Below are positions 1 through 8,192 of a stretch of DNA of 25,708 nt, one piece after another (the first letter of the stretch is position 1; the number at the start of each line of letters is the position of its first letter). The notes below the pieces were generated by a model. The model saw only the letters and a program-made list of their open reading frames with translations, made no database searches and was not told where the DNA came from. Position numbers and translations under genes: made by a program. Origin of the DNA: Candidatus Sifarchaeum subterraneum (GTDB lineage Archaea > Asgardarchaeota > Sifarchaeia > Sifarchaeales > Sifarchaeaceae); assembly GCA_016292335.1 (NCBI GenBank), contig JAECRX010000001.1:1-25708 (forward strand). The letters are read 5' to 3'.

Positions 1-179
1 GGGCTGTGTATGAGCGTGCTACTGAGACTACGCAAGGCCTAGTAATCTTCCGTAAGCCACGAGGCGAAGCATCGCCCTCGGTGACGAGGCGAGAACACAG
101 AGGAAAGCTGGAAGCCCTTCACTTCAGAGAGGGGAGGAAGTCACAAAATATATCAAAAAATTGGAGAAATACCGATTGA
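1..179 (+). mobile_element. Right end of an IS200/IS605 (TnpB) element with omega-RNA-like 3' hairpin
   Basis: The stretch ends in the signature of an IS200/IS605-type right end: GGAAG, then the hairpin CCCTTC/GAGGGG (six pairs with one G-T, loop ACTTCAGA), then AGGAAGTCAC (bases 110-144). In TnpB elements this region is both the transposon end and the 3' part of the guide (omega) RNA. One frame across it reads KAGSPSLQRG, which resembles the usual C-terminus of archaeal TnpB, but a stop lies about 20 codons upstream. A second frame (base 3 to the stop at 177-179) is open throughout. Only the tail is inside the window, so whether the transposase is intact is unknown. An RNase P RNA was considered because of the GGAGGAAGTC string, but the rest does not fit. 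The call rests on motif memory, not alignment. Confidence 0.5.
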
Positions 180-1169
180 TCAAAGGTTGGAAAAGGCTTT
201 CATCCTCTCCGTTAGACTCAAGATTTCGTCTATCCATTTATCTGTTATTCTTTTCCCCTCTGTTAAGGCAATCATCCACATAGCATGTAACTGATATGCG
301 GCAACCATGTATCTAAAGTCATTTCGGAAATCATAGATTAAGAATTCCATATTTCTTCTGAACTCTTTTAGAGGAGCATTAAATTTTTCAGAACGCAATT
401 GTGTTAACGATAATTTTTTATTCACAATATTTTTAGCTAAATAATACGACATCTCTAGCCTGTCATTTTGTATATCCAAGAAAATATGTTTTTTTCTTTT
501 TTCAAAATAATAAATAGTTCCAAAGTAGTTTGATCGATAGTTAAGGCTTTCTTGCTTTATTATATCTTGGAGGAATAATAGATACTTTTCAGTTTCTTTA
601 ATGATCTCCCAATCATCGGTATCTAAATTTCTCGTGAAATCAACGTTCAAAGGGCAAAGATTATTATGGAACCCCCCCAAAAGACAATAAATAAGACCAT
701 CTGGATATAAGAGACATGATCTCTTTTTGAAGGAGAATTGTTCCTTAACAGAATTTACAATATCTTTGAATACTTCTGTTGAAACTTGATACCAATCTTT
801 GCCTGTTTGTTTATTACATTCAGTAAATATTTCCTTGATGTATTGATATGTATCTTCATACATCCCCTCGTGGTTGCTGAGAAAACGACAAGTAAAGTCG
901 AAATTAGATTCAAAGCCAAAAGTATGACTGTCATGATAATACACAAAACGCGATAAATCGACAACGCTCGGCTTCTTTTTGGCGAGAATCAAGGCCTCTT
1001 TGAGAGGGATAGGTTTGACTGAACCTGGGCAACAAAAACCGCACATTCTACATGATATCTTTCTATTTACCCTTACAATACTTTTTTTGATTTTTTCGTA
1101 GGTTTTTTCATCAAAATCATTTTTTTCTAAAGCCTTTGGAAATATTTGGAGGAGATTGCTCGATTTCAT
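180..1169 (-). CDS. YkgJ-like cysteine-rich putative metal/Fe-S-binding protein
   Basis: About 329 residues. The N-terminal half has a CxxCxxCC cluster (C41, C44, C47, C48, numbered from the upstream TTG at 1172) followed by C95, C119, C153, C163 and C173. This resembles the YkgJ/UPF0153 'zinc- or iron-chelating' family, in which a CxxC..CC group is followed by spaced cysteines around a GxCxxY-like motif (here SCLLYPDGLIYC). YkgJ proteins are usually shorter; the C-terminal 150 residues are helical and charged and I do not recognise them. There is no signal peptide or membrane segment, so it is probably cytosolic. Start: ATG at 1167-1169, with TTG directly upstream at 1170-1172. A TATA-like box at 1191-1200 would start the transcript almost at the ATG, so it is probably leaderless. 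It is transcribed away from the large repeat protein. Biochemical function unknown. Confidence 0.7.
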   Translation of the reverse strand: MKSSNLLQIFPKALEKNDFDEKTYEKIKKSIVRVNRKISCRMCGFCCPGSVKPIPLKEALILAKKKPSVVDLSRFVYYHDSHTFGFESNFDFTCRFLSNHEGMYEDTYQYIKEIFTECNKQTGKDWYQVSTEVFKDIVNSVKEQFSFKKRSCLLYPDGLIYCLLGGFHNNLCPLNVDFTRNLDTDDWEIIKETEKYLLFLQDIIKQESLNYRSNYFGTIYYFEKRKKHIFLDIQNDRLEMSYYLAKNIVNKKLSLTQLRSEKFNAPLKEFRRNMEFLIYDFRNDFRYMVAAYQLHAMWMIALTEGKRITDKWIDEILSLTERMKAFSNL

Positions 1170-1190
1170 CAAAAATTTTTCGTTTTTTTA

Positions 1191-1200
1191 GTAATATAAA
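1191..1200 (-). promoter_or_regulatory. TATA box for the YkgJ-like gene
   Basis: On the minus strand the bases read TTTATATTAC, centred about 26 bases upstream of the ATG at 1169. That is the archaeal TATA-to-start spacing, so the mRNA would begin at or just before the start codon (leaderless). No Shine-Dalgarno sequence lies in the gap, which supports this. Confidence 0.55.
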
Positions 1201-1269
1201 CTCCCCACAAGAGGAGAATAGTTTCGATAACCACTCTCTTTCCCTGTAGGAAGAGATTTTTCAGGGGAG
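1201..1269. other. Intergenic inverted-repeat structure (possible structured RNA or operator region)
   Basis: CTCCCC (1201-1206) is the exact complement of GGGGAG (1264-1269). Between them a second stem forms from CTCTTTCC and GGAAGAG (seven pairs, one bulged T, loop CTGTA). The result is a compact two-level fold of about 70 bases in the 340-base gap between two divergent genes. It is not a tRNA by eye. The rest of the gap (1270-1460) is T-rich and shows nothing else I can support. Confidence 0.3.
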
Positions 1270-1462
1270 CTTTAATGTATTCCTTGATACTAGTTAAGGG
1301 ATAAATTAAATGAAATGGCCGCGTGTTCCAACTCCACCTTAAATCAGAGAATAAATACCAATTTTTACTCTTTTTTTAATTTATTTTTTCTATATCTTTC
1401 GCTTGTTTCCTTTCCGTTTTTTTTCCTATCGTAATATCTGACATTTTTTTTTCTTTATACAT

Positions 1463-1476
1463 AAAAATATTTATTT
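1463..1476 (+). promoter_or_regulatory. TATA-like box for the large repeat protein
   Basis: AAAAATATTTATTT lies about 40 bases upstream of the TTG start at 1511. A transcript would begin near 1495-1500, giving a leader of roughly 10-15 bases. A ten-codon ATG frame (1489-1521) overlaps the start in another phase but probably begins upstream of the transcript. Confidence 0.45.
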
Positions 1477-1510
1477 AAACACAGATAAATGGAAAAACTG
1501 GAGACTCAAA

Positions 1511-4500
1511 TTGAACTATAAAAAAAAAGCAAATTCACTTGTTGAGCTAGGCAAAAAAAACTATGTAGAGTTTCGAAAAGCAAAAACTGTAAGTGAAGCA
1601 ATTGCAAAGCTTAATAACTCAATTGAATTTTTTAAAGAGGCGTCTTCACTCTTAAAGGGAGTTGACTATGGAAATTCACTAAAAAACAAAGGTATTGCCC
1701 ATCTCTTGGAAGAGAAACTAGTAAGACCACGAAAAGAGAAAATTGGCATTTTGGAAGAAGCGCTAAAGACTTTCCAAGAACTTTCAGATTTAGCATCAAC
1801 TGAAGAAAAGGTTTTTGCTGAGATTAAGATTTGTGAGATACAAATCAAAAAAGCAAATTTATTATTGAATGAGAAAGATAAGACATCTCTCTTAAAATCT
1901 TCACTAAATCGAATTAAAAAGATATTAGATGAAAAAGACATCCATCCAAAAAAATTTATTCTATACGCATTAGACCTAAAAGCACGAGCACTTCACTATC
2001 TATTTTATCACCAAAAACCACCAAGAGTTCAAATATGCAATAAAATAATTGAATCAGGTATGAAAATCCTAGAGATTTCTGATCAAGAAGATTATTTCAA
2101 TTTGGCAACAGGACTCTATTACCTAAGTTTGGGATATTATTATCTCTATTTTCACTATACATACTCTGAAAAAAATCCTGAAAAGGCGCAAAAAATTCTC
2201 AAAAAAAGCGCAAATAAGGCAGATGAATGTTATAAGTATGCTCTGAAAGTAGAAGATAACGAACTGTTAGCGAATGCTTTAATATTGTCCTATGTTTCAG
2301 GTTATTACACCAGTCCCCTCCCTTTTGAACAATTAAATACCGCTGAAAGATCTATTTCTTTTGCTGAAAGGACTTTATCAGCAGATCTTCTAGGTTTTAC
2401 GATATCTAACAAAATAGTCTATTATATTAGGAAATTAGTGGAAGATGTTAAAATAGATGAAAGAAAGAAATATCTCTCCGAGTTAGAAAGTCTTTATGCA
2501 AAATATAAACATTTAACTAAAGTCATAGGGAATTGTCACTTGTTGTCCTGCCTGTATATATATTTCGCCGAGATTTATTATTTTCCAGTCTGGTTTAATC
2601 TTATTTCAGAAGAAAAACAAATAACTCAAAAAATCAGAAGAGCATTACACTATGCCAAAAAGGCAAAAAAATTTGTAATCGCTGAAAGAATTCTTAAATA
2701 CTCAACAGATATATTAGGGGATATTTACCTTCTTTCAGCAAGAAAAGTCAAAACCGAAAAAAATAAGGTAAAATATCTTAAAGAAGCAAGCAAAGCTTTT
2801 AAAGTTGCTTTACCCATTCCTGCACACGTTGATTATGACCTAGGTCTCTCAAAGGTATCACTTGCGGTTTCCTTTTTTGAACTTGGTTCCATTCTCAAAA
2901 AGCCAAGTTTTATTGAAGAAGCAATAGTTCATTATGAGCTTGCACTTAATGAAATTGAAAAGATGAAAGATGTCATAGGTAAATTTATTCGTTCTTATGC
3001 TTGCTGTCAACATCTAGCTTATTGTTACATCGAACTTGAAGATTTTGAAAAAGCATCCAATGCGTTTATAAGAGCTTCAGACTATTACTTTAAGGCCTTT
3101 AAATTAACAGAAGTAGAATATTTCAGAGACTATTCTGAATACGCTAGAGGATGGTCATTTCTTCTCCTAGCCCAACATTTCTCCAAAAAAGAAAAAAATC
3201 ACGAGAAGGCAACTAACTATTTTGTAAGAGCAAGTGAACTCATAGAAAACATTGATGAAAATGAAGCTAATGTTTGGCGTGCATGGGCTTCAATTGAAGA
3301 TGCAGAGCACTCGGTAAAAAAAGAAGCTTACAAACAAGTAACGGAAGCCTACAAAAAAGCTGGATTAATCTTAGAAAAAATCATTTCTGCCAGAGAAGAA
3401 GAGCGAAGATATATCCCTTACATCACTGAATCAACATTTTTGAGCGAAAAAGTATTCGATAAATGTGTTATTTGGAAGAAAATTTGCGATGCGATGGCAA
3501 ACCTTTGGCAAGGATTTGTTTTTTCCAAAGATGGACGAAGAGTTGACGCATGTAATCTTTTCAATAACTCTATGGTACTTTTTGACGAAATAATCCCTCA
3601 AATAAGTGAAAAAGATGAAGAAATCCGTTATCGGTCATATTCCTTGTATACAAAAGGCTTATTTGCATTAGAGCGTGGAGAAATGCAATTTGAACTGGGG
3701 AACGACATCTTGGGGATGGACTACTTCGCAGCCGCATCTAAATCATTCTTAACAGCAAATCAATTAAATGTAGACATGTCCTTATTCCGGGGATACATGT
3801 TTCTTAGCACAGGTTTATTCCACTTGGGAAAAATTCGTTCCTCCTTGGGGCAAAAGTGGGTATCATTTGCCGATCTAGAAGATGATTATAATCTTACAAT
3901 TTCCGACCTTCAAGATGCAGCAAGGATTTTTCAGGCATCGGGCTTACAAAAGGCTCACTATTCAATTCTTGGAATGTCATGTATAGCTGATGCATGGTTT
4001 GCTTCTAAAAAATTCGAAAGAGCTGAAGAAGATAAAAGAGTTGAGATATCTGTTTCTATTGCTAAAAATTTTGAGGACTCATTAAATTATTTCCGACTTG
4101 CGGAGGATATTGAGAAAGAAAGATATGTCTTAGGTCTGATTCAAGATAGTAAAGAAGATTTCACAGCTCTTGAAAAGATAAACCTTAGCAAGATTATCCC
4201 AACTTCATCTAATTTGGGTATGGAACCACTCCCTATACCCCGTGAAATACCTTCTTTTGAATATATATCAAGCGAAAGAATTATTGGTGAAATTGTAGGT
4301 ATTGAAGAATACACCTTAGTAGAAGTTGGAAGCACGTTATACTTTACCCTAAGATTAACCAACATTGGCGAAAATCCCGGATATGTTAATTATGCTACAG
4401 GATTTACAAAAGGACTTTCAATTCGAGAACCAGAAGTAATTGATAAGTTATCCGTGAACTCAGTTATTTCCCCTGGCGAAATAAAGGAAATTGAAATCCA

Positions 4501-5491
4501 TGCAATTATAGAATACACTGGCGTACATAGACTTATGCCTGTGGTAGACTTCACAACATATAGAGGCAAAAACACACAATCGATGGGAAAACCAGTTTTT
4601 GTTCGCAGCTATCCCAAGGGAATGATAAAAGATTCAGTAGCTATTCAACTGGAACAATATATCGAAATCATCGATGAATATATGGAAGAGCTCGGAATTT
4701 TCGTGGGTTATTTCCCAATTCATTATCACGACCTACCTACTTTCAACAAACTGAAATACTATCACAGTTTACAACACGAAACATTAGCAGATAGATTCGC
4801 AATTGCAGATCCGAGAAGTGGCGTCCACATTCTATATGATCCTAATCTAACTGATACAAAGCCTGAGATATTAGCAGATCTTGCAGCGCATGAAAAATAT
4901 GGCCATGGTTTTTTCCTTCGCAAAACGAAATTTGGCAAGCAATTAGTTGAAGAATGTGCGAGTAGATATGGAATACGCTCATTGTTTGGCGAAAACCCCG
5001 ATATCGAAGAAAAATACCTTTACCTTGTATTGCAAACGAAAATAACAAGTGAAGGTTTTGCAAAATGGGTTTCTTGGAAAGCTCTAAATAAACTTTTCGA
5101 AAAAGTAGGAGAAAATAACGTCATGCGTGAACAGATTCAAATCTTAACAAATAAACTCAAGATTTCGCCATTTGAGGATGAAGAAGAAACCCGCATCTCG
5201 CATTTCTTCTTCAATCAAAAAGGGAGAGACGACATAAATCCTTATACGTATGGCTTCCAGTTATTTCATCAAATTGAAGAAAAATTTGGCGAAAAATGCG
5301 TTCCAATCGCCCTTAAACTGGCTGCAGACCATTCATTTACTCCAGAAGAACTAGAAAACATAAAGACTATGTTAATGAATCCTAAATATTGTGTTGACGA
5401 TCGTTTAGAAAGTATAGCACGAACAAAAGTGCCAGAAGGCTTTGAAAAGGGCGACATTAATGCATTTGTTTCCTTGATTTCTTTTGATTAA
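1511..5491 (+). CDS. Giant TPR-like repeat protein with C-terminal beta domain and HExxGH putative metallopeptidase
   Basis: 1326 residues. Residues 1 to about 890 are antiparallel-helix repeats of TPR/SEL1 style: recurrent A-x-x-x-Y/F-F positions, alternating amphipathic helices of about 15 residues, and many 'EAxxxFxxAL' units. Residues about 930-1036 look like a CARDB/Ig-type beta sandwich (the segment from VEVGSTLYFTLRLTNIGENP onward is typical). The C-terminal 290 residues contain H1127-E-K-Y-G-H1132-G with E1147-E1148-C twenty residues later. HExxGHG followed by EEC is the zinc-site pattern of M49 dipeptidyl peptidase III, although the spacing there is longer, so this may be a different gluzincin-like family. 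There is no signal peptide or membrane helix, so it is probably cytosolic. It starts at TTG 1511, because no in-frame ATG or GTG lies upstream after the last stop and the promoter sits just ahead. It is monocistronic. Function unknown: perhaps a scaffold that recognises and cleaves a partner. Confidence 0.8.
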   Translation: MNYKKKANSLVELGKKNYVEFRKAKTVSEAIAKLNNSIEFFKEASSLLKGVDYGNSLKNKGIAHLLEEKLVRPRKEKIGILEEALKTFQELSDLASTEEKVFAEIKICEIQIKKANLLLNEKDKTSLLKSSLNRIKKILDEKDIHPKKFILYALDLKARALHYLFYHQKPPRVQICNKIIESGMKILEISDQEDYFNLATGLYYLSLGYYYLYFHYTYSEKNPEKAQKILKKSANKADECYKYALKVEDNELLANALILSYVSGYYTSPLPFEQLNTAERSISFAERTLSADLLGFTISNKIVYYIRKLVEDVKIDERKKYLSELESLYAKYKHLTKVIGNCHLLSCLYIYFAEIYYFPVWFNLISEEKQITQKIRRALHYAKKAKKFVIAERILKYSTDILGDIYLLSARKVKTEKNKVKYLKEASKAFKVALPIPAHVDYDLGLSKVSLAVSFFELGSILKKPSFIEEAIVHYELALNEIEKMKDVIGKFIRSYACCQHLAYCYIELEDFEKASNAFIRASDYYFKAFKLTEVEYFRDYSEYARGWSFLLLAQHFSKKEKNHEKATNYFVRASELIENIDENEANVWRAWASIEDAEHSVKKEAYKQVTEAYKKAGLILEKIISAREEERRYIPYITESTFLSEKVFDKCVIWKKICDAMANLWQGFVFSKDGRRVDACNLFNNSMVLFDEIIPQISEKDEEIRYRSYSLYTKGLFALERGEMQFELGNDILGMDYFAAASKSFLTANQLNVDMSLFRGYMFLSTGLFHLGKIRSSLGQKWVSFADLEDDYNLTISDLQDAARIFQASGLQKAHYSILGMSCIADAWFASKKFERAEEDKRVEISVSIAKNFEDSLNYFRLAEDIEKERYVLGLIQDSKEDFTALEKINLSKIIPTSSNLGMEPLPIPREIPSFEYISSERIIGEIVGIEEYTLVEVGSTLYFTLRLTNIGENPGYVNYATGFTKGLSIREPEVIDKLSVNSVISPGEIKEIEIHAIIEYTGVHRLMPVVDFTTYRGKNTQSMGKPVFVRSYPKGMIKDSVAIQLEQYIEIIDEYMEELGIFVGYFPIHYHDLPTFNKLKYYHSLQHETLADRFAIADPRSGVHILYDPNLTDTKPEILADLAAHEKYGHGFFLRKTKFGKQLVEECASRYGIRSLFGENPDIEEKYLYLVLQTKITSEGFAKWVSWKALNKLFEKVGENNVMREQIQILTNKLKISPFEDEEETRISHFFFNQKGRDDINPYTYGFQLFHQIEEKFGEKCVPIALKLAADHSFTPEELENIKTMLMNPKYCVDDRLESIARTKVPEGFEKGDINAFVSLISFD

Positions 5492-5719
5492 AAAACGAGA
5501 ATGAATTGAATACGGGCAAAATTAGACCATAAAGGTTCCCAAAAAAAGTTATATTGACGAAATACGCTACATTTTTGAAATAAAAAACAAAACTTCCTCT
5601 ATCTAATTATTACTTTCTTGGGACAAAGATTGGAAGCATACCAAAAAGAAAACTTTTTAAGTCTTCTCTCATTATCTTAAATCCCAAAAAAAAGTCTAAT
5701 CTAAAATCTAGGATAGAAG

Positions 5720-5791
5720 ATGAAAAGTTTCACCGAAAAATTAGAGAAAATAATGTTTCTCGAATTACACGTAAAAGGGTGTGTTCAGTGA
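5720..5791 (+). CDS. Possible 23-residue leader peptide ahead of uS7
   Basis: An ATG frame of 23 codons (N-terminus MKSFTEKLEK) ends in a TGA that overlaps the GTG at 5788 as GTGA. This arrangement is typical of translational coupling. No homology is recognised and AT-rich DNA yields such frames by chance, so this is a candidate only. A T-rich promoter-like CTTTTTAAG at about 5652 would place it at the start of the mRNA. Confidence 0.25.
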   Translation: MKSFTEKLEKIMFLELHVKGCVQ

Positions 5792-6357
5792 GTCAGATCT
5801 TGCTCTTTGGAAAATGGAGCTTTGACGGAATAGAGATTAAAGATCCTGGACTAACAAGATACATTTGTCTAAAACCCGTTTTTTTACCGCATTCTTCGGG
5901 CAGACATGAACACCAAAGATTCTATAAATCGCAAACAATGTCCATTATTGAAAGACTTGTCAACAAAATGATGAAAACCGGTCGAAATAGTGGAAAAAAA
6001 CAAAAAGCAATCAATCTCCTGAGAGGTGCATTCGAAATAATATATTTACGGGTCGGAAAAAATCCAATTCAAGTTCTAGTCACCGCGATCGAAAACTCTG
6101 CTCCAAGAGAAGAAACCACCAGAATTTCCTACGGTGGAATTGTATACCACCAAGCAGTTGATGTAGCTCCTCAAAGAAGAGTAGACCTTGCACTTAAATA
6201 TCTCGCAGAAGGTGCATGGAAGGCCAGTTTCGATAGTGTCAAAACAATTGAAGAGTGTTTAGCTGATGAATTGATAAATGCAGCTAACAACAATCCAAAG
6301 AGCTATGCGGTTAAACAGAAAGAAAATAAGGAAAGGATTGCTCGTTCTGCAAGGTAA
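5788..6357 (+). CDS. rps7: Small ribosomal subunit protein uS7
   Basis: 189 residues from GTG 5788 (192 from GTG 5779). It binds the 3' major domain of 16S rRNA and nucleates assembly of the 30S head. The sequence shows the archaeal uS7 features: FGKWSFDGIEIKDPGLTRY near the N-terminus, RLVNKMMKTGRNSGKKQKA, then NPIQVLVTAIENSAPREE and the C-terminal RRVDLALKYLAEGA region. Length is normal for Archaea. The 5788 start is preferred because AAAGGGTG sits about six bases upstream and the codon overlaps the stop of a short leader frame (GTGA). uS12, which usually precedes it in Archaea, is not next to it here. EF-1A and uS10 follow, so the order is uS7-EF-1A-uS10, but a 148-base gap with its own TATA box separates uS7 from EF-1A. 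Confidence 0.96.
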   Translation: MSQILLFGKWSFDGIEIKDPGLTRYICLKPVFLPHSSGRHEHQRFYKSQTMSIIERLVNKMMKTGRNSGKKQKAINLLRGAFEIIYLRVGKNPIQVLVTAIENSAPREETTRISYGGIVYHQAVDVAPQRRVDLALKYLAEGAWKASFDSVKTIEECLADELINAANNNPKSYAVKQKENKERIARSAR

Positions 6358-6369
6358 TGACAGCCATAT

Positions 6370-6413
6370 AGTTATTCTTATAAATTCAAAAAGTTATCAT
6401 TATAAATTCAAAA
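6370..6413 (+). repeat. 22-base tandem duplication containing TATA-like boxes
   Basis: Copy 1 (6370-6391) and copy 2 (6392-6413) match at 20 of 22 positions; each contains TTATAAATTCAAAA. The duplication doubles a TATA-like element downstream of uS7 and upstream of EF-1A. It may be a chance slippage product or an upstream promoter for EF-1A. Confidence 0.6.
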
Positions 6414-6432
6414 ATTAAAAAAAATTGTAGTG

Positions 6433-6462
6433 TCGCTTAAAGAGCGTGCTTTTTTATTTATT
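6433..6462 (+). promoter_or_regulatory. Hairpin plus T-run and TATA box between uS7 and EF-1A
   Basis: CGCT (6434-6437) and AGCG (6442-6445) can form a weak four-pair stem, followed by TGCTTTTTTATTTATT. The T-run could end uS7 transcription. The same TTTTTTATTTATT (about 6450-6462) is placed as a TATA box that would start EF-1A mRNA near 6482, giving a leader of about 24 bases that contains its GGAG ribosome-binding site. The promoter reading is stronger than the terminator reading. Confidence 0.4.
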
Positions 6463-6505
6463 GTTTCATACCCTTTTAAGCTAAATATAAGGAGTTGAAC
6501 TACAA

Positions 6506-7816
6506 ATGTCAAAAGTAGGAAAACCACATATGAATTTGGTCATTATCGGCCACGTTGATCACGGAAAAAGCACTTTAGTGGGACATCTTCTGGTTCTAAC
6601 TGGAACAGTAGATGAAAGAACAATCAAGAAATTTGAAGAAGAAGCAGAAAAAATAGGTAAAGCAAGTTTCAAATTTGCATGGGTTCTCGATAAACTGAAA
6701 GAGGAAAGAGAAAGAGGACTTACAATCGATGTTGCATTCTTCAAATTCGAAACAGACAATTATTACTACACAGTTATTGATGCCCCAGGACATCGAGATT
6801 TCGTTAAAAATATGATTACGGGGACTTCTCAAGCGGATGCCGCCATCCTCGTGGTTTCAGCTAAACGAGGAGAATTTGAAGCAGGCATAGGCCGAGGGGG
6901 GCAAACAGTTGAACACGCAGTTTTAGCAGCCACACTTGGGGTTAGCCAATTTATTGTTGCAATAAACAAAATGGACGATGCTACTGTCGAATGGAAAGAA
7001 GAAAGATTCGAAGAAGTAAAAAATGAAGTCTCAAAAGTTTTCAAACTGATTGAACGAGAGCTAGATACAAAGATAACCGCATTTTTCGTTCCCACATCCG
7101 CGTGGACGGGTGATAATATCACTGAAACAAGTCCAAATATGCCCTGGTATACAGAACACTCACTAAGAGCGGCACTTGACCAAATGGAAGAGCCACCAAA
7201 GCCGGTGGATAAACCGTTGAGGCTCCCTATCCAAGATGTTTACACAATCACGGGAGTTGGGACTGTACCAGTGGGTCGAGTCGAAACGGGTATATTAAAA
7301 GAGGGAGATACTGTGATCTTTCAACCAATCGGACAAACTGGGGAAGTAAAAACAATTGAGATGCATCATGAGATTATTCCTGAAGCTATACCTGGAGACA
7401 ATGTGGGGTTCAATGTAAAAGGCATATCAAGAAAAGAGATAAAACGAGGAGATGTGGCAGGGCATCCAACTAACCCACCGACAGTAGCCGCTGAGTTTCT
7501 AGGACAAATTTTTATACTTTATCATCCGACGGCTATTGCAACAGGATATACGCCCGTGATCCATGCACATACCGCTCAAATAGCCTGCAGATTTGCAGAA
7601 CTTGTCCAAAAAATAGATCGTCGAACTGGACAAGTTATCGAGGAAAATCCTAGCCACCTGAAGAGAGGAGAAGGGGCTGTAGTAAAATTCATACCAATTA
7701 GGCCCTTGTGTATTGAGGATTACGCCAAATTGCCGCAGTTAGGACGATTCGCAGTTAGAGACATGGGCCAAACAATCGCAGTAGGTATAGTAAAAGAAAT
7801 AACACCAAGAGAATAA
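6506..7816 (+). CDS. tuf: Translation elongation factor EF-1A (aEF-1 alpha)
   Basis: 436 residues. This GTPase delivers aminoacyl-tRNA to the ribosomal A site. The G1 P-loop is GHVDHGKST (15-23), G3 is DAPGH (92-96), G4 is NKMD (154-157), and domains 2 and 3 follow (for example TGVGTVPVGRVETG and GYTPVIHAHTAQIACRFAEL). Length and domain order are normal for an archaeal factor, and no insertion or intein interrupts the G domain. The ATG at 6506 is preceded by AAGGAG at 6489-6494, an 11-base spacing. It lies between uS7 and uS10, with 67 bases to the latter. EF-2, which many euryarchaea carry between uS7 and EF-1A, is absent. Confidence 0.98.
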   Translation: MSKVGKPHMNLVIIGHVDHGKSTLVGHLLVLTGTVDERTIKKFEEEAEKIGKASFKFAWVLDKLKEERERGLTIDVAFFKFETDNYYYTVIDAPGHRDFVKNMITGTSQADAAILVVSAKRGEFEAGIGRGGQTVEHAVLAATLGVSQFIVAINKMDDATVEWKEERFEEVKNEVSKVFKLIERELDTKITAFFVPTSAWTGDNITETSPNMPWYTEHSLRAALDQMEEPPKPVDKPLRLPIQDVYTITGVGTVPVGRVETGILKEGDTVIFQPIGQTGEVKTIEMHHEIIPEAIPGDNVGFNVKGISRKEIKRGDVAGHPTNPPTVAAEFLGQIFILYHPTAIATGYTPVIHAHTAQIACRFAELVQKIDRRTGQVIEENPSHLKRGEGAVVKFIPIRPLCIEDYAKLPQLGRFAVRDMGQTIAVGIVKEITPRE

Positions 7817-7883
7817 AAACAGTGTAAAACCACAAATCCTTTTTTCCCAAAAATCCAAAAAAGCTGACAAGGGAGTACTAAAA

Positions 7884-8192
7884 ATGGTTCAAAAAGCGAG
7901 AATACGATTACTAAGCAATGACCCCGAAAAATTAGAAAATGTGTGTACCCAAGTAAAGAGAATTGCACAAAGAACCGGAGTAAGAATGTCTGGTCCAATT
8001 CCACTACCGACCAAGAGAATGACCGTACCCGTAAGGAAAAGTCCATGCGGTGAAGGAACAGCTACTTGGGAAAAATGGGAAATGAGGATACATAAACGCT
8101 TAATAGATATCGATGCAGATGAGCGAACAATGCGACAGGTTATGCGTATTAGGGTACCAGAAGAAGTATTTATAGAAATTGAGCTGATGTGA
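7884..8192 (+). CDS. rps10: Small ribosomal subunit protein uS10
   Basis: 102 residues, the normal archaeal length. It is a 30S head protein next to uS3 and uS14. Diagnostic stretches are KARIRLLSNDPEKLENVC at the N-terminus, the loop segment GPIPLPTKRMTVPVRKSPCG and the C-terminal RVPEEVFIEIELM. ATG 7884 has GGGAG 10-14 bases upstream. It probably shares its transcript with EF-1A (67-base gap, no obvious promoter, though a T6 run at about 7840 could be a partial terminator). Confidence 0.97.
   Translation: MVQKARIRLLSNDPEKLENVCTQVKRIAQRTGVRMSGPIPLPTKRMTVPVRKSPCGEGTATWEKWEMRIHKRLIDIDADERTMRQVMRIRVPEEVFIEIELM

Noticed and set aside
1..144. RNase P or SRP RNA at the left edge
   Set aside because: A GGAGGAAGTC-like string is present, but the surrounding order of conserved blocks does not fit either RNA. 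The GGAAG-hairpin-AGTCAC plan recurs twice at 11 kb, which favours IS605 ends.
6559..7122. Minus-strand ORFs opposite EF-1A
   Set aside because: They mirror a fully recognised gene on the plus strand and show no family features or ribosome-binding sites.
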